Made by a program: the position numbers and the translations under genes
Notes under the pieces: model-generated
Databases searched by the model: none
What the model was told of the DNA's origin: nothing
Seen by the model: the letters and a program-made list of their open reading frames with translations, nothing else
Part shown: piece after piece, positions 8,229 to 16,905 of the stretch
Layout of the letters: every line of letters starts with the position of its first letter
Position numbering within the stretch: the stretch's first letter is position 1
Source: Actinomycetes bacterium
GTDB lineage: Bacteria; Actinomycetota; Acidimicrobiia; Acidimicrobiales; Acidimicrobiaceae
DNA: 55,999 bases
Direction: 5' to 3'
Assembly (NCBI GenBank): GCA_021806545.1
Contig: JAJZXI010000003.1
Location: 1-55,999 of the forward strand

Positions 8229-9419
8229 TCAGCCCTTGGGGATCTGTGACCAGGGAAGATCCTTGTCAGCTCGCGGTTCTGCGGGCAGACCGAGAACGCG
8301 CTCACCAAGAATGTTGCGCATCACCTCGGAGGTCCCCCCTTCGATGGTGTTGGCGCGGGAGCGTAAGAACGCCTGGGTTGTCGTTCGCTCCAGCGACTCA
8401 GCATGGACGCCTGCCAACGCAGGACGTCGCATGGTATAGTCAGGATACAGGAGTCCCAGGTCGCGTTGTATGTCGACACAATATTCGTATATTCTCTGGT
8501 TGAGTTCGGCGCTCGCCAGCTTGACGACCGAACCCTCTGGGCCTGGGTTGCCTTGAATACGCTGTGCTGCGGCGCGCAACGAAGTCAGTCGCAGTGCCTC
8601 AGCACTGCACCACAGTTGCATCAGTTGATCAAGCGACTCCTGAGGAGCGCCAAAGGACCGATAGCTCTCGATCGCCTCCCCGATGGCACCACCACCGCGA
8701 GGCAGCACAAGGCCACCTATCGATGCACGCTCGTTCATCAGCGTGGTAATCGCGACGGACCAGCCCTTACCGATATCGCCGAGCCTCATGGTATCCGGCA
8801 CTTGAACATCACTGAGATAGACCTCATTGAACTCAGCCTCACCGGTAATCTGGCGAAGCGGGCGAACTTCAACGCCGGGAGCCTGCATATCGAGTATGAA
8901 GTACGTCAGACCCCGATGCTTGGGCGCATCGGGATCGCTTCTGGTCAATAGCATCCCCCAACGCGCCACATGAGCTAGCGTGGTCCAAACCTTCTGCCCG
9001 GTAATCGTCCACTCATCACCATCTTGAATCGCCCGCGTAGCCAGGGACGCTACATCAGAGCCAGCACCTGGCTCGGAGAACAGCTGACACCAGATCTCTT
9101 CCCCGGTAAAGAGCGGACGCAACAGCCGTTCTTGCAGCGTTGCCGAGCCATAGGTCATGACAGTCGGCGCCGCCATGCCGACCCCGATCGGATTGCTCGC
9201 GAATGCGGGTGGCACCTTTGCCTCCGCGAGCATCTCATCGATGACACCCTGGAGATTCGGCGACAGGCCAAGACCCCCCAATCCAACCGGGTGATGCACG
9301 AACGCGAGGCCCCGGTCGTACTGCTCTCCACGAAATGTCGCCCCGCCAACTGCCTGGTGGTCGACCTCATCGATGAGACGCGACGTCGCCGCTTGCACCA
9401 CTTGAACCTGGTCTGGCAT
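8229..9419 (-). CDS. acyl-CoA dehydrogenase
   Basis: 396 residues from the ATG at 9419, which has a GAGGAGG site; 18 further upstream codons in frame are not needed. Recognisable motifs are FSEPGAGSDVASLATRA (FAD/substrate loop), WTITGQKVWTTLAH and the C-terminal TIEGGTSEVMRNILGERVLGLP, in which the Glu of IEGGT is in the position common to many actinobacterial long-chain acyl-CoA or sterol-chain dehydrogenases. It oxidises an acyl-CoA to the enoyl-CoA with transfer of electrons to an electron-transfer flavoprotein. The specific chain length is unknown. It is one of three acyl-CoA dehydrogenases in this window. Confidence 0.9.
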   Translation of the reverse strand: MPDQVQVVQAATSRLIDEVDHQAVGGATFRGEQYDRGLAFVHHPVGLGGLGLSPNLQGVIDEMLAEAKVPPAFASNPIGVGMAAPTVMTYGSATLQERLLRPLFTGEEIWCQLFSEPGAGSDVASLATRAIQDGDEWTITGQKVWTTLAHVARWGMLLTRSDPDAPKHRGLTYFILDMQAPGVEVRPLRQITGEAEFNEVYLSDVQVPDTMRLGDIGKGWSVAITTLMNERASIGGLVLPRGGGAIGEAIESYRSFGAPQESLDQLMQLWCSAEALRLTSLRAAAQRIQGNPGPEGSVVKLASAELNQRIYEYCVDIQRDLGLLYPDYTMRRPALAGVHAESLERTTTQAFLRSRANTIEGGTSEVMRNILGERVLGLPAEPRADKDLPWSQIPKG

Positions 9420-9482
9420 CTGTCCTCCTCTGCGGAGCAATCCTAGCAAACCGATATCGTCAGCGCAGACCACCCGAGCCCA

Positions 9483-12400
9483 TCAGCGCAATCGACTCGA
9501 AATGTCCTCTCGCAACGCCTGGATGTGTCGCACCCAGTGAGCCGCCAGCGCGGGGTGGACGCTGCGGCCCATCGATCGTTGATGTAGCTGCTCATGCACC
9601 GACGCGGCGGCGTCAAAGCTTGCCAGGTTACCCCACGAGGACCCACGAGTGGTGAACCAGTCAAAAAATGGGCACTCCTGGAATGACTCCTTGTACATGC
9701 TATCGAGATGGCGACCCACGACGAGTGCATCGTTGAGCAGCAAAAAGTCCTCTACGGCGAACGCAGTTGCAGGCAAGTGCAACAGCTCAGCTCTCGCGAG
9801 AACTCCCAGCAGCGCCTCAAAATCGATGGGGCGCGAATAAAGATAGCCTTGAACGAGCTGGCCACCCAATCGGATCCATCGAGACAGCTCATCGACCGTC
9901 TCGACTCCTTCGGCAACGACCTTGATACCCGCTATACGGGCAAGAAAACTCAAAGAGCTCACCACGGCAAAGGAGTTGACGTCCATACCGAAACGGGAGA
10001 TGAACGAGCGGTCGATCTTGAGCTCATCAACGTCAAGGAGCGCAACATTACTCAGCGACGCATAGCCAGTTCCGAAATCGTCAACGGATACGGCAACGCC
10101 AACCGAGTGCAGCATGCCAATCATCGATCGAGCTGCGGCCAGGTCATCGAGGGCTACGTCCTCGGTGATCTCAACCGTAAAGTGCCAAGGATCCTCGGAT
10201 GCAAACAAGGCAACATCGCTCGGAAAATGAGTCGAGAGAAAGTGAGACGGAGTAACATTGAGCGACACGTTGAGATCAGGATACCCAGCCTCCGTCAACT
10301 GGTGGTGGGTCGTAAGGGCCGATCGAATGGCGTGGTTGCCAAGCATCCGAGCAAGCTCAGGATCGCTCTGGACCTCCTTGAGGACCGACTCCAAGGGAAC
10401 GCCATCCCATCGCATCAGGAGTTCGACTCCAACAACTGCGCCGGTCGTTCCGTTGACCTTGGGCTGGAGCGCAAAGTAGAGCTCTCCTGTTTCGATCGCC
10501 GTCGGCAGCCGGTCACGAACCTGTCGACGCAGTTCAATGGAGCGCGCTACCATGCCACCAAAGAGATACGAGCGAGCTTTTCCTGCATCCTTGGCGGCGT
10601 ACAGCGCCTCGTCGGCGTGAGCCAAAAGGCTCGGATAATCCCGACCGTCCGTCACCGACATCGACCAGCCTAGCGAGCCAGTAATACGAAACTCCTGGCC
10701 CACCTCGGCGACGAGACGCATCACATGCTCAACCAGCTCGTCTATCTTCCGGTAGTCGCCATCGGCGACACAGAAACCAAACTCATCTCCCCCGAGACGA
10801 GAGACAAAATCATCACCGTCAACGAGGCTGCGCAGGCCCGAGCCGAGCGACTCCAGGAACTTATCGCCTGCCCAGTGTCCAGCCGTGTCGTTGAGCTCCT
10901 TGAAGCCATCGAGGTCAAGGATCCCGACCGCCACCTCACGACCAGAGACCAAGAGGTGGCGGACCTTCTCCTCAAACGCCAGCCGATTGTCCAAACCAGT
11001 CAACATATCAGTGCGGGCCGCGAGACGCTGGATATTTCGTTCCCGTTCGAGCGCCTGCTTGAGATTGAGATCGGCGATGCCCTGCTCGATCATCTTGACA
11101 ACCGTCTCGAGCAAGGAGATCACCGCGGGGGTGATGGTATTCGTGACCTGGGACATGACGGTCAATGCGGCAAAGACCCGTCCATTTTTATGGATAGGCA
11201 CCGCCACGCCGCAGTTCCAGCCAAAGGTCCGAAGGAAGTCGAGCCACGGACTCACCGCGTCATCGGCGAGTTCATCCTGATTCCACACGACCGCGTCAGA
11301 GCGAATTGCCCTCAACACCAGCGGTCCTTCACCCACCAGGTCCAACGGGACGAGCAAGGTACCCACCTCGTCAGCACCCCTTCCGGCGCTCGCCATCGGG
11401 ACCAGACGATTCATCGCCGCGTTCGGAGCCGCAACCCACGAGGAGGTGAACACGCTCTCGGTCACCAGTACCTCACAAAAGGACTGGAGGAGTTCGACCT
11501 CAGATTGGGCGGACACCATGATCGACGCGCTCTGGAGCACCGTCAACGTGAGGTTGTTCAGCCAACGATTCTCCCACTCAGAACGATTATGTTCCACCCG
11601 GGCGATCGCCTGATGAACCAACTCATCCATGGCCGAGACGACATCATCACCAATCCCCTGATCTGCCTGATCGTCGATTGCAAGGACCAAGACGCCGTGG
11701 CTCTGGCCAGCAATTACGATCGGGATCCGCAAGATGGCGCTCCCATGAGCCAGGAGTGCCGTCATCTCCGGGAGATCATGGTGATCCACACGCTGGATGA
11801 GACCATTGGTCACCAGATCCTGCTGGAATCGAAAACAGCGTGCGGTCGCACTCAACCCATCCATCTCCCCAACGATCGTTACCTCCAGATCAAGGAGCTC
11901 TTGCCGAGCCTCAGGACTGAGATCGCCCCAGATGCCGGCACACCGCAGGACCCCAGCGCTGGGGTCTGCGCGCAACAGGCAGATCTGTCGGATCGACACC
12001 TCCCCGATGAGCGCCTCGGCCAAATCACGCATTGCGACCACCCAGTCGGTCGCCGTCGACATCTGGAGCCCTGCCTTGCTCTCGAGGATCCGTTCGAGCA
12101 GGCGTCCATGCGCATAGGCGGTCCGCGCCTGGAACAGTCTCCCCAGCTCCGAGCCGAGCGCACCCATCATATCCTCGATGTCGATCGGGATAGGGTCTGA
12201 CTCCCTCCGATACAGCGCGAGCGCCCCGCTGCGGTTGAGCGAAATAGGAAATGGCACCACGATCGCCGAGGCCAAGTCGTAACGCTTCAACTCGTTGATC
12301 CAGGTCTCAAAACGGCTATCCATCTCCCTGGTGCCCAGCGTGACGTGACCGCTGCGCAAAGCGATACCAACCGGCCCCTGCCCGCGCAGATCGTTGGGGT

Positions 12401-13085
12401 CGGTCCGAAGATCAAGCTGCATCGCATAGGTACGCGCAGGGCCAGCGGCGACCGCGATCGTCACCTGGTCGCCAAGACCAGTCTCTGGGGTGCCAAGGAC
12501 CGTTGCGAGATAGACCAACGGTGCCTGGGTCGCTCGCTGGATCATCTCGACAAGCTGCTCACCGAGTTGGGACTCGGGCATCTGAACGTAACGGCCGAAC
12601 AGATTCGCCACCTCCACGATGGTCTGTTGCAGTGCCTCTCGTGCACTCCACAGGCGCAGACTCGCCTCAGCCGTGGTAGCGAGCAGCTCCTTCTCATGGA
12701 GAAGGAGCAAACCTTGTTCATCGGCGTCAAGCACCCCCGCAAGCTCCGAACGGTACAGCGTATAAATCCGGTCGATCCAGGTGGGGCGTATGTTCATCCG
12801 CATGTGGACATCCCCAACGCGCGCGATGACCCTATAGTCGACGCGATGCTCGGAAAACAGCCGGATGAACTCCGCAGTGATGAGCCGCGCGATACGTTCC
12901 ACCTCCGTCGGGTCACTCTCTTGAAACCCACTCAGCTCCACCCTGATGAGCTCACAGAGCTGAGGTACCAGTCGACGCAGCGCCTTGATCACCTGCGCGG
13001 GAGGACGACGAGGCGGTGAGGCCGGCGCTCCCGAGAGAGGGCGCCGAGCGCCAGGTTCTGGGCCAAATCCCGAATTTAGCTCCAT
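9483..13085 (-). CDS. globin-coupled sensor with GAF domains, GGDEF and EAL (c-di-GMP turnover)
   Basis: 1200 residues, cytosolic. Residues about 30-165 resemble a protoglobin/globin-coupled sensor domain; RVGDVHMRMNIRPTW places His94 at the heme-proximal position. Two or three GAF-like regions follow (about 170-680). The diguanylate cyclase domain has an intact GGDEF at 765-769 but no RxxD inhibitory site before it (VDGDDFVSRL instead). The phosphodiesterase domain (about 865-1110) keeps ELL, VEITED, DDFGTGYASL and VVAEGVET, so it looks catalytically complete. A C-terminal stretch of about 90 residues is unassigned. It probably senses O2 or another gas and makes or degrades cyclic di-GMP. 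The ATG follows GAGGAGCTGAGGT; the gene is divergent from the next acyl-CoA dehydrogenase. Confidence 0.85.
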   Translation of the reverse strand: MELNSGFGPEPGARRPLSGAPASPPRRPPAQVIKALRRLVPQLCELIRVELSGFQESDPTEVERIARLITAEFIRLFSEHRVDYRVIARVGDVHMRMNIRPTWIDRIYTLYRSELAGVLDADEQGLLLLHEKELLATTAEASLRLWSAREALQQTIVEVANLFGRYVQMPESQLGEQLVEMIQRATQAPLVYLATVLGTPETGLGDQVTIAVAAGPARTYAMQLDLRTDPNDLRGQGPVGIALRSGHVTLGTREMDSRFETWINELKRYDLASAIVVPFPISLNRSGALALYRRESDPIPIDIEDMMGALGSELGRLFQARTAYAHGRLLERILESKAGLQMSTATDWVVAMRDLAEALIGEVSIRQICLLRADPSAGVLRCAGIWGDLSPEARQELLDLEVTIVGEMDGLSATARCFRFQQDLVTNGLIQRVDHHDLPEMTALLAHGSAILRIPIVIAGQSHGVLVLAIDDQADQGIGDDVVSAMDELVHQAIARVEHNRSEWENRWLNNLTLTVLQSASIMVSAQSEVELLQSFCEVLVTESVFTSSWVAAPNAAMNRLVPMASAGRGADEVGTLLVPLDLVGEGPLVLRAIRSDAVVWNQDELADDAVSPWLDFLRTFGWNCGVAVPIHKNGRVFAALTVMSQVTNTITPAVISLLETVVKMIEQGIADLNLKQALERERNIQRLAARTDMLTGLDNRLAFEEKVRHLLVSGREVAVGILDLDGFKELNDTAGHWAGDKFLESLGSGLRSLVDGDDFVSRLGGDEFGFCVADGDYRKIDELVEHVMRLVAEVGQEFRITGSLGWSMSVTDGRDYPSLLAHADEALYAAKDAGKARSYLFGGMVARSIELRRQVRDRLPTAIETGELYFALQPKVNGTTGAVVGVELLMRWDGVPLESVLKEVQSDPELARMLGNHAIRSALTTHHQLTEAGYPDLNVSLNVTPSHFLSTHFPSDVALFASEDPWHFTVEITEDVALDDLAAARSMIGMLHSVGVAVSVDDFGTGYASLSNVALLDVDELKIDRSFISRFGMDVNSFAVVSSLSFLARIAGIKVVAEGVETVDELSRWIRLGGQLVQGYLYSRPIDFEALLGVLARAELLHLPATAFAVEDFLLLNDALVVGRHLDSMYKESFQECPFFDWFTTRGSSWGNLASFDAAASVHEQLHQRSMGRSVHPALAAHWVRHIQALREDISSRLR

Positions 13086-13232
13086 ACCTCAGCTCCTCGG
13101 CAGCGCACACTACCCTTTTACACCATAGACAACCCGACCAAAACTCCTCCCTATTGTATCGGCACCTGCGACTCGAACCTAAGGCACCGCCGCAAAGTGG
13201 CGGAACTCGCAGGGAGGGTGCACAATGGAGGA

Positions 13233-14384
13233 ATGACACACTTCGCACTCAGTGACGAGCAGAAACAATTTCGCGCGGTACTGCGCTCCTTCGCAGAGAG
13301 TCGCATCGCTCCTTATGCACAAGAGGTCGATCAAAACGAGAGTTTCCCTTGGAAGAGCTTCGAGGCCTGTAGGGAGATGGAGCTTCCCGCGCTTGGCGTA
13401 CCGGAGGCCTACGGAGGCGCAGGCGCCGACGCGATCACGAGTGCCATCATGGTGGAGGAGCTTGCACGGGTCTGCGCCTCGACATCGCTCACGATGTTGA
13501 TCTCAAAACTCGGTATGACGCCGGTGATCTATTGGGCATCAGAGGAGCTCAAGAAAAAGTATCTGCCGCGAGTGGCCTCCGGGGAGGCGCAGGCATCCTA
13601 CTGTCTCTCGGAGCCAGATGCGGGGAGCGACGTTGCCGCGATGACCACACGCGCGGTCCGTGATGGCGACTCGTACGTCTTGAGTGGAACCAAGTACTGG
13701 GTCACGAACGCCGGGATCTCGGATACCTACACCGTCTTCGCCAAGACCGACCCGCAAGCTGGCCACCGGGGGATCAGCGCCTTTATCGTCGAGGCTGACT
13801 GGGGTGTCAAGGTCACCAAGCTCGAGAAGAAGCTCGGTGTGCGCGGCTCTCCCACCGGCGAGGTGACTTTTGACGAGGTACGTGTTCCGATAGCGAACCG
13901 GATCGGCGAGGAGGGACAGGGCTTCTACATCGCTATGGGTACGTTGGATCGCTCACGACCAACGATCGGGGCCCAGGCTGTAGGCATCGCTACGGGTGCA
14001 CTCGACTACGCTGCCAGCTACATCAAGAGTCGACGCCAGTTTGGCCGCTCAATCGCTGACAACCAGGGAATTCAGTTCATGCTGGCCGACATGGCAACCA
14101 AGGTCGAGGCAGCTCGTGGGCTCGTTTACCAGGCCTGCCAGCTCATCGATGACGACCCAGATGGACAGCTCACCAAGTACGGGGCTATGGCCAAGATGTT
14201 TGCCTCAGATGTCGCGATGGCGACGACCGTCGACGCACTCCAGCTCCTGGGAGGCTACGGCTATACCAAGGACTTCCCGCTCGAGCGTATGATGCGCGAT
14301 GCCAAGATAACCCAGATTTACGAGGGGACGAACCAGATCCAGAGGATCGTCATCTCGCGTCAAGTGCTCGGAGGTCAGAAATAG
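13233..14384 (+). CDS. acyl-CoA dehydrogenase (short/medium-chain type)
   Basis: 383 residues. The start at 13233 (MTHFALSDEQKQFRAVLRSF) directly follows GGAGGA. Motifs CLSEPDAGSDVAAM, YWVTNAGISDTYTVFAKT and the C-terminal YEGTNQIQRIVISRQVLG are classic butyryl/short-chain acyl-CoA dehydrogenase signatures; the Glu of YEGT is the catalytic base. Its stop TAG overlaps the GTG start of the 3-hydroxyacyl-CoA dehydrogenase by one base, so the two enzymes, which act at successive stages of beta-oxidation or butyryl-CoA synthesis, are translated together. Confidence 0.92.
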   Translation: MTHFALSDEQKQFRAVLRSFAESRIAPYAQEVDQNESFPWKSFEACREMELPALGVPEAYGGAGADAITSAIMVEELARVCASTSLTMLISKLGMTPVIYWASEELKKKYLPRVASGEAQASYCLSEPDAGSDVAAMTTRAVRDGDSYVLSGTKYWVTNAGISDTYTVFAKTDPQAGHRGISAFIVEADWGVKVTKLEKKLGVRGSPTGEVTFDEVRVPIANRIGEEGQGFYIAMGTLDRSRPTIGAQAVGIATGALDYAASYIKSRRQFGRSIADNQGIQFMLADMATKVEAARGLVYQACQLIDDDPDGQLTKYGAMAKMFASDVAMATTVDALQLLGGYGYTKDFPLERMMRDAKITQIYEGTNQIQRIVISRQVLGGQK

Positions 14385-15238
14385 TGATACATCGTCTTGG
14401 AGTAGTTGGAGCCGGCCTCATGGGATCCGGCATCGCCGAGGTTGCCGCGCGCCAAGGCATCGACGTGATCGTCGTGGAGGCCAACGAGGCTGCGGCTCAG
14501 GCAGGTCTCGCCCGCATCACTAAATCCCTGGACCGAGGCATGCGCTCGGGCAAGCTGACCGAAGATGCGCGCACGGATGCCCTGGGCCATATCGAGGTCA
14601 CCACCTCCTTTGAGAGATTCACCGACCGTGAGATGATCGTTGAGGCGGTGATCGAGGACGAGTCCACCAAGCTCGACGTCTTTCGACGTCTCGATCCCAT
14701 CGTCGAGGACCAGGGGGCCGTCCTGGCATCGAACACCTCCTCCATCCCGATCATGAAGCTCGCAATGGCGACGAAACGACCGGAACAGGTCGTGGGTATT
14801 CACTTCTTCAATCCAGTACCGGTGATGCCACTCGTGGAGGTCGTCACCTCGCTGATGACCGATCCCAAGGTAGAGCAGGCTGCCCACGAGTTTGCTGGCG
14901 GGCAGCTCGGCAAACACGTGATCAAGTCGAAGGACCGAGCCGGTTTCATCGTGAACGCCTTACTCATCCCGTATCTCCTCTCCGCCATCCGGATGTTCGA
15001 GTCAGGCTTTGCGACCGCGGAGGATATCGACACCGGCATGGTGGATGGTTGTGCTCATCCCATGGGACCACTCGCCCTTGCTGATCTCATCGGTCTCGAC
15101 ACGACCATGGCCGTCGCCCAATCTCTCTATGAGGAGTTCAAGGAACCACTCTATGCCCCGCCACCTCTCCTTTCGAGAATGTGCGAGGCCGGTCTTCTGG
15201 GACGCAAGGTCGGTCGGGGGTTCTACCAGTACAGCTAA
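14384..15238 (+). CDS. 3-hydroxybutyryl-CoA / 3-hydroxyacyl-CoA dehydrogenase
   Basis: 284 residues with an N-terminal NAD-binding motif GVVGAGLMGSGIAEVAARQG and the HFFNPVPVMPLVEVV active-site region with the catalytic His, typical of the HbdA/PaaH family. Helical C-terminal domain with DRAGFIVNALLIPYL and GCAHPMGPLALADLIGLD. It oxidises 3-hydroxyacyl-CoA to 3-oxoacyl-CoA with NAD(P), or the reverse. It starts with GTG in a TAGTG overlap with the upstream acyl-CoA dehydrogenase. No thiolase or enoyl-CoA hydratase is adjacent. Confidence 0.92.
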   Translation: MIHRLGVVGAGLMGSGIAEVAARQGIDVIVVEANEAAAQAGLARITKSLDRGMRSGKLTEDARTDALGHIEVTTSFERFTDREMIVEAVIEDESTKLDVFRRLDPIVEDQGAVLASNTSSIPIMKLAMATKRPEQVVGIHFFNPVPVMPLVEVVTSLMTDPKVEQAAHEFAGGQLGKHVIKSKDRAGFIVNALLIPYLLSAIRMFESGFATAEDIDTGMVDGCAHPMGPLALADLIGLDTTMAVAQSLYEEFKEPLYAPPPLLSRMCEAGLLGRKVGRGFYQYS

Positions 15239-15309
15239 CGGGCCTCGCACCTCAACCTGGACACCAAGGCTAGGATAGGCGTCCTAGCGCACGCCCGAAG
15301 GAGGAGTCA

Positions 15310-16731
15310 TTGAGTCCGTCGCACCCAGAGAGGGTCCGTTTCGCCCCGTCACCGACGGGATTCTTCCACGTCGGTAGTGCTCGCACGATCCTGTATAACT
15401 GGCTGCTCGCCCGGCAATCGAATGGGGCGATGCTGCTCAGGATCGACGACACCGATACGGAGCGCAACCGGGAAGAATGGGTCGATGGTATCTATCGTGC
15501 AATTCGTTGGCTTGGTCTCGACTGGGATGAGGGGCCAGTACGTCAGTCCACCCGCATCGACCACTACCAAGCGATCGCCTTTGACCTCTTCGAACGCGGT
15601 CTGGCCTACTGGTGCGACTGTACGCGCGAAACGCTTGATGCCCGCAAGCCTCCCGGAACGCCACCAGGCTATGATGGCTTCTGTCGCGACCGAAAGCTCT
15701 CGCAAGGGCCGGGCCGGGCACTACGCTTCAGAGTCCGCGAGGGAGAGATCGTCGTCAACGACCTGATTCGAAGTCAGGTTATTTTCCCGGCTGGTGCGGT
15801 CGAAGACTTCGTCATCTTGAAGTCGTCCCTTGCTCCCCTCTACGTCTTGGCAAACGTCATCGACGACATCGACTTCTCCATCACTACGGTACTCCGTGCT
15901 GAAGAGCACCTACCGACCACTCCCAAGGCGGTCCTTCTTCACGAGGCGCTCGGTGGCCCGCTGCCTCGATTTGGACACCTCCCGGTCCTCGTCAACGAGC
16001 AGCGTCGCAAGCTCTCCAAACGCAGAGATCGTGTCGCAGTCGAAGACTACCGTCAACTTGGCTATCTGCCGGAGCCGATGATCAACTATCTCGCCCTCCT
16101 TGGATGGAACCCTGGCGACGATCGCGAGTTCTTCACGCTCGATGAGTTGATCCACGCCTTCTCACTGGAACGAGTCGGCCACTCACCCGCATACTTCGAC
16201 GAACAACGCCTACTGCACTTCAACAAAACATATATCGCGTCGCTCTCAGCACAGGAGTTCGCACGGATCGCTCGACCTTTCGTCGACCCAATGATGACGG
16301 GCAGCACTGACGGCGACGAGCGCCTTGCGCAAATCCTACCAGAGGTGCAGACTCGGATTGGGACCCTCTCTGAGCTACCTGCGATGATCGGCTTCCTTTT
16401 CCACTTCTCACCCGACTACGACGAACTCGCTGACAGACTCCGAGCCGGCGACGATCACTATCTGAAGGCCGTCGCTGATGTGCTGGCCGTGACCGATCCC
16501 TTCGATTCACCTACCATCGAGACGAGCCTGCGCACCGCGGCCGAAGAGCTCGGTACCAGTCTGCGCAAGCTACAGGCTCCCGTGCGTATCGCCATCACTG
16601 GAGCACCGATCGGTCCGCCCCTCTTTCACTCAATGGCGATCCTGGGACGTGATGAATGCCTTCGCAGGATCCAAGCACTGCTTGAGGCTCTCCATCAACG
16701 TACTCCCGCCCCCGAACCACCCTTACCCTAG
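15310..16731 (+). CDS. gltX: glutamyl-tRNA synthetase
   Basis: 473 residues, class I synthetase. The HIGH-type motif appears as PTGFFHVGSARTILYN and the KMSKS-type motif as KLSKRRD; RFAPSPTG near the N-terminus and IDDTDTERNREEW are also family signatures. The start is a TTG at 15310 after AAGGAGGAG. It charges tRNA-Glu with glutamate. Because gatCAB and tRNA-Gln are also in this window and no glnS is, this enzyme is probably non-discriminating and also mischarges tRNA-Gln, which GatCAB then amidates. tRNA-Gln lies 48 bp downstream on the same strand. Confidence 0.95.
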   Translation: MSPSHPERVRFAPSPTGFFHVGSARTILYNWLLARQSNGAMLLRIDDTDTERNREEWVDGIYRAIRWLGLDWDEGPVRQSTRIDHYQAIAFDLFERGLAYWCDCTRETLDARKPPGTPPGYDGFCRDRKLSQGPGRALRFRVREGEIVVNDLIRSQVIFPAGAVEDFVILKSSLAPLYVLANVIDDIDFSITTVLRAEEHLPTTPKAVLLHEALGGPLPRFGHLPVLVNEQRRKLSKRRDRVAVEDYRQLGYLPEPMINYLALLGWNPGDDREFFTLDELIHAFSLERVGHSPAYFDEQRLLHFNKTYIASLSAQEFARIARPFVDPMMTGSTDGDERLAQILPEVQTRIGTLSELPAMIGFLFHFSPDYDELADRLRAGDDHYLKAVADVLAVTDPFDSPTIETSLRTAAEELGTSLRKLQAPVRIAITGAPIGPPLFHSMAILGRDECLRRIQALLEALHQRTPAPEPPLP

Positions 16732-16779
16732 CTTCAATGGCAGCGATCGGGCATTTGACTGCTAGGATCGAAAGGACCT

Positions 16780-16851
16780 TCGGGGGTGGTGTAATTGGCA
16801 ACACTGCAGATTCTGGCTCTGCCATTGGGGGTTCGAGTCCTCCCCCCCGAG
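16780..16851 (+). tRNA. tRNA-Gln (CTG)
   Basis: Cloverleaf: acceptor TCGGGGG/CCCCCGA, D arm GTGTAATTGGCAACAC, anticodon stem GCAGA/TCTGC with loop TTCTGGC (anticodon CTG), T arm GGGGG TTCGAGT CCTCC and discriminator G. CCA is not encoded, unlike tRNA-Glu at 6 kb. It follows gltX on the same strand and may share its transcript. Confidence 0.97.
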
Positions 16852-16905
16852 CTCAATGCCAGCGACGCGGTGACCCGCACCCCTCGGGTAGTCGGTCGAC
16901 ATGAC

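Noticed and set aside
10725-12200. 491-codon open frame on the plus strand opposite the GGDEF/EAL gene
   Set aside because: Its composition (many Arg, His, Asp, Gln, no recognisable motif) is that expected from the antisense of a high-GC gene, and the minus-strand protein carries complete GGDEF and EAL motifs across the same bases.
13150-13203. T-loop-like GGTTCGAGTC on the minus strand with a nearby CCGCC/GGCGG stem
   Set aside because: No anticodon arm, D arm or acceptor stem can be built around it.
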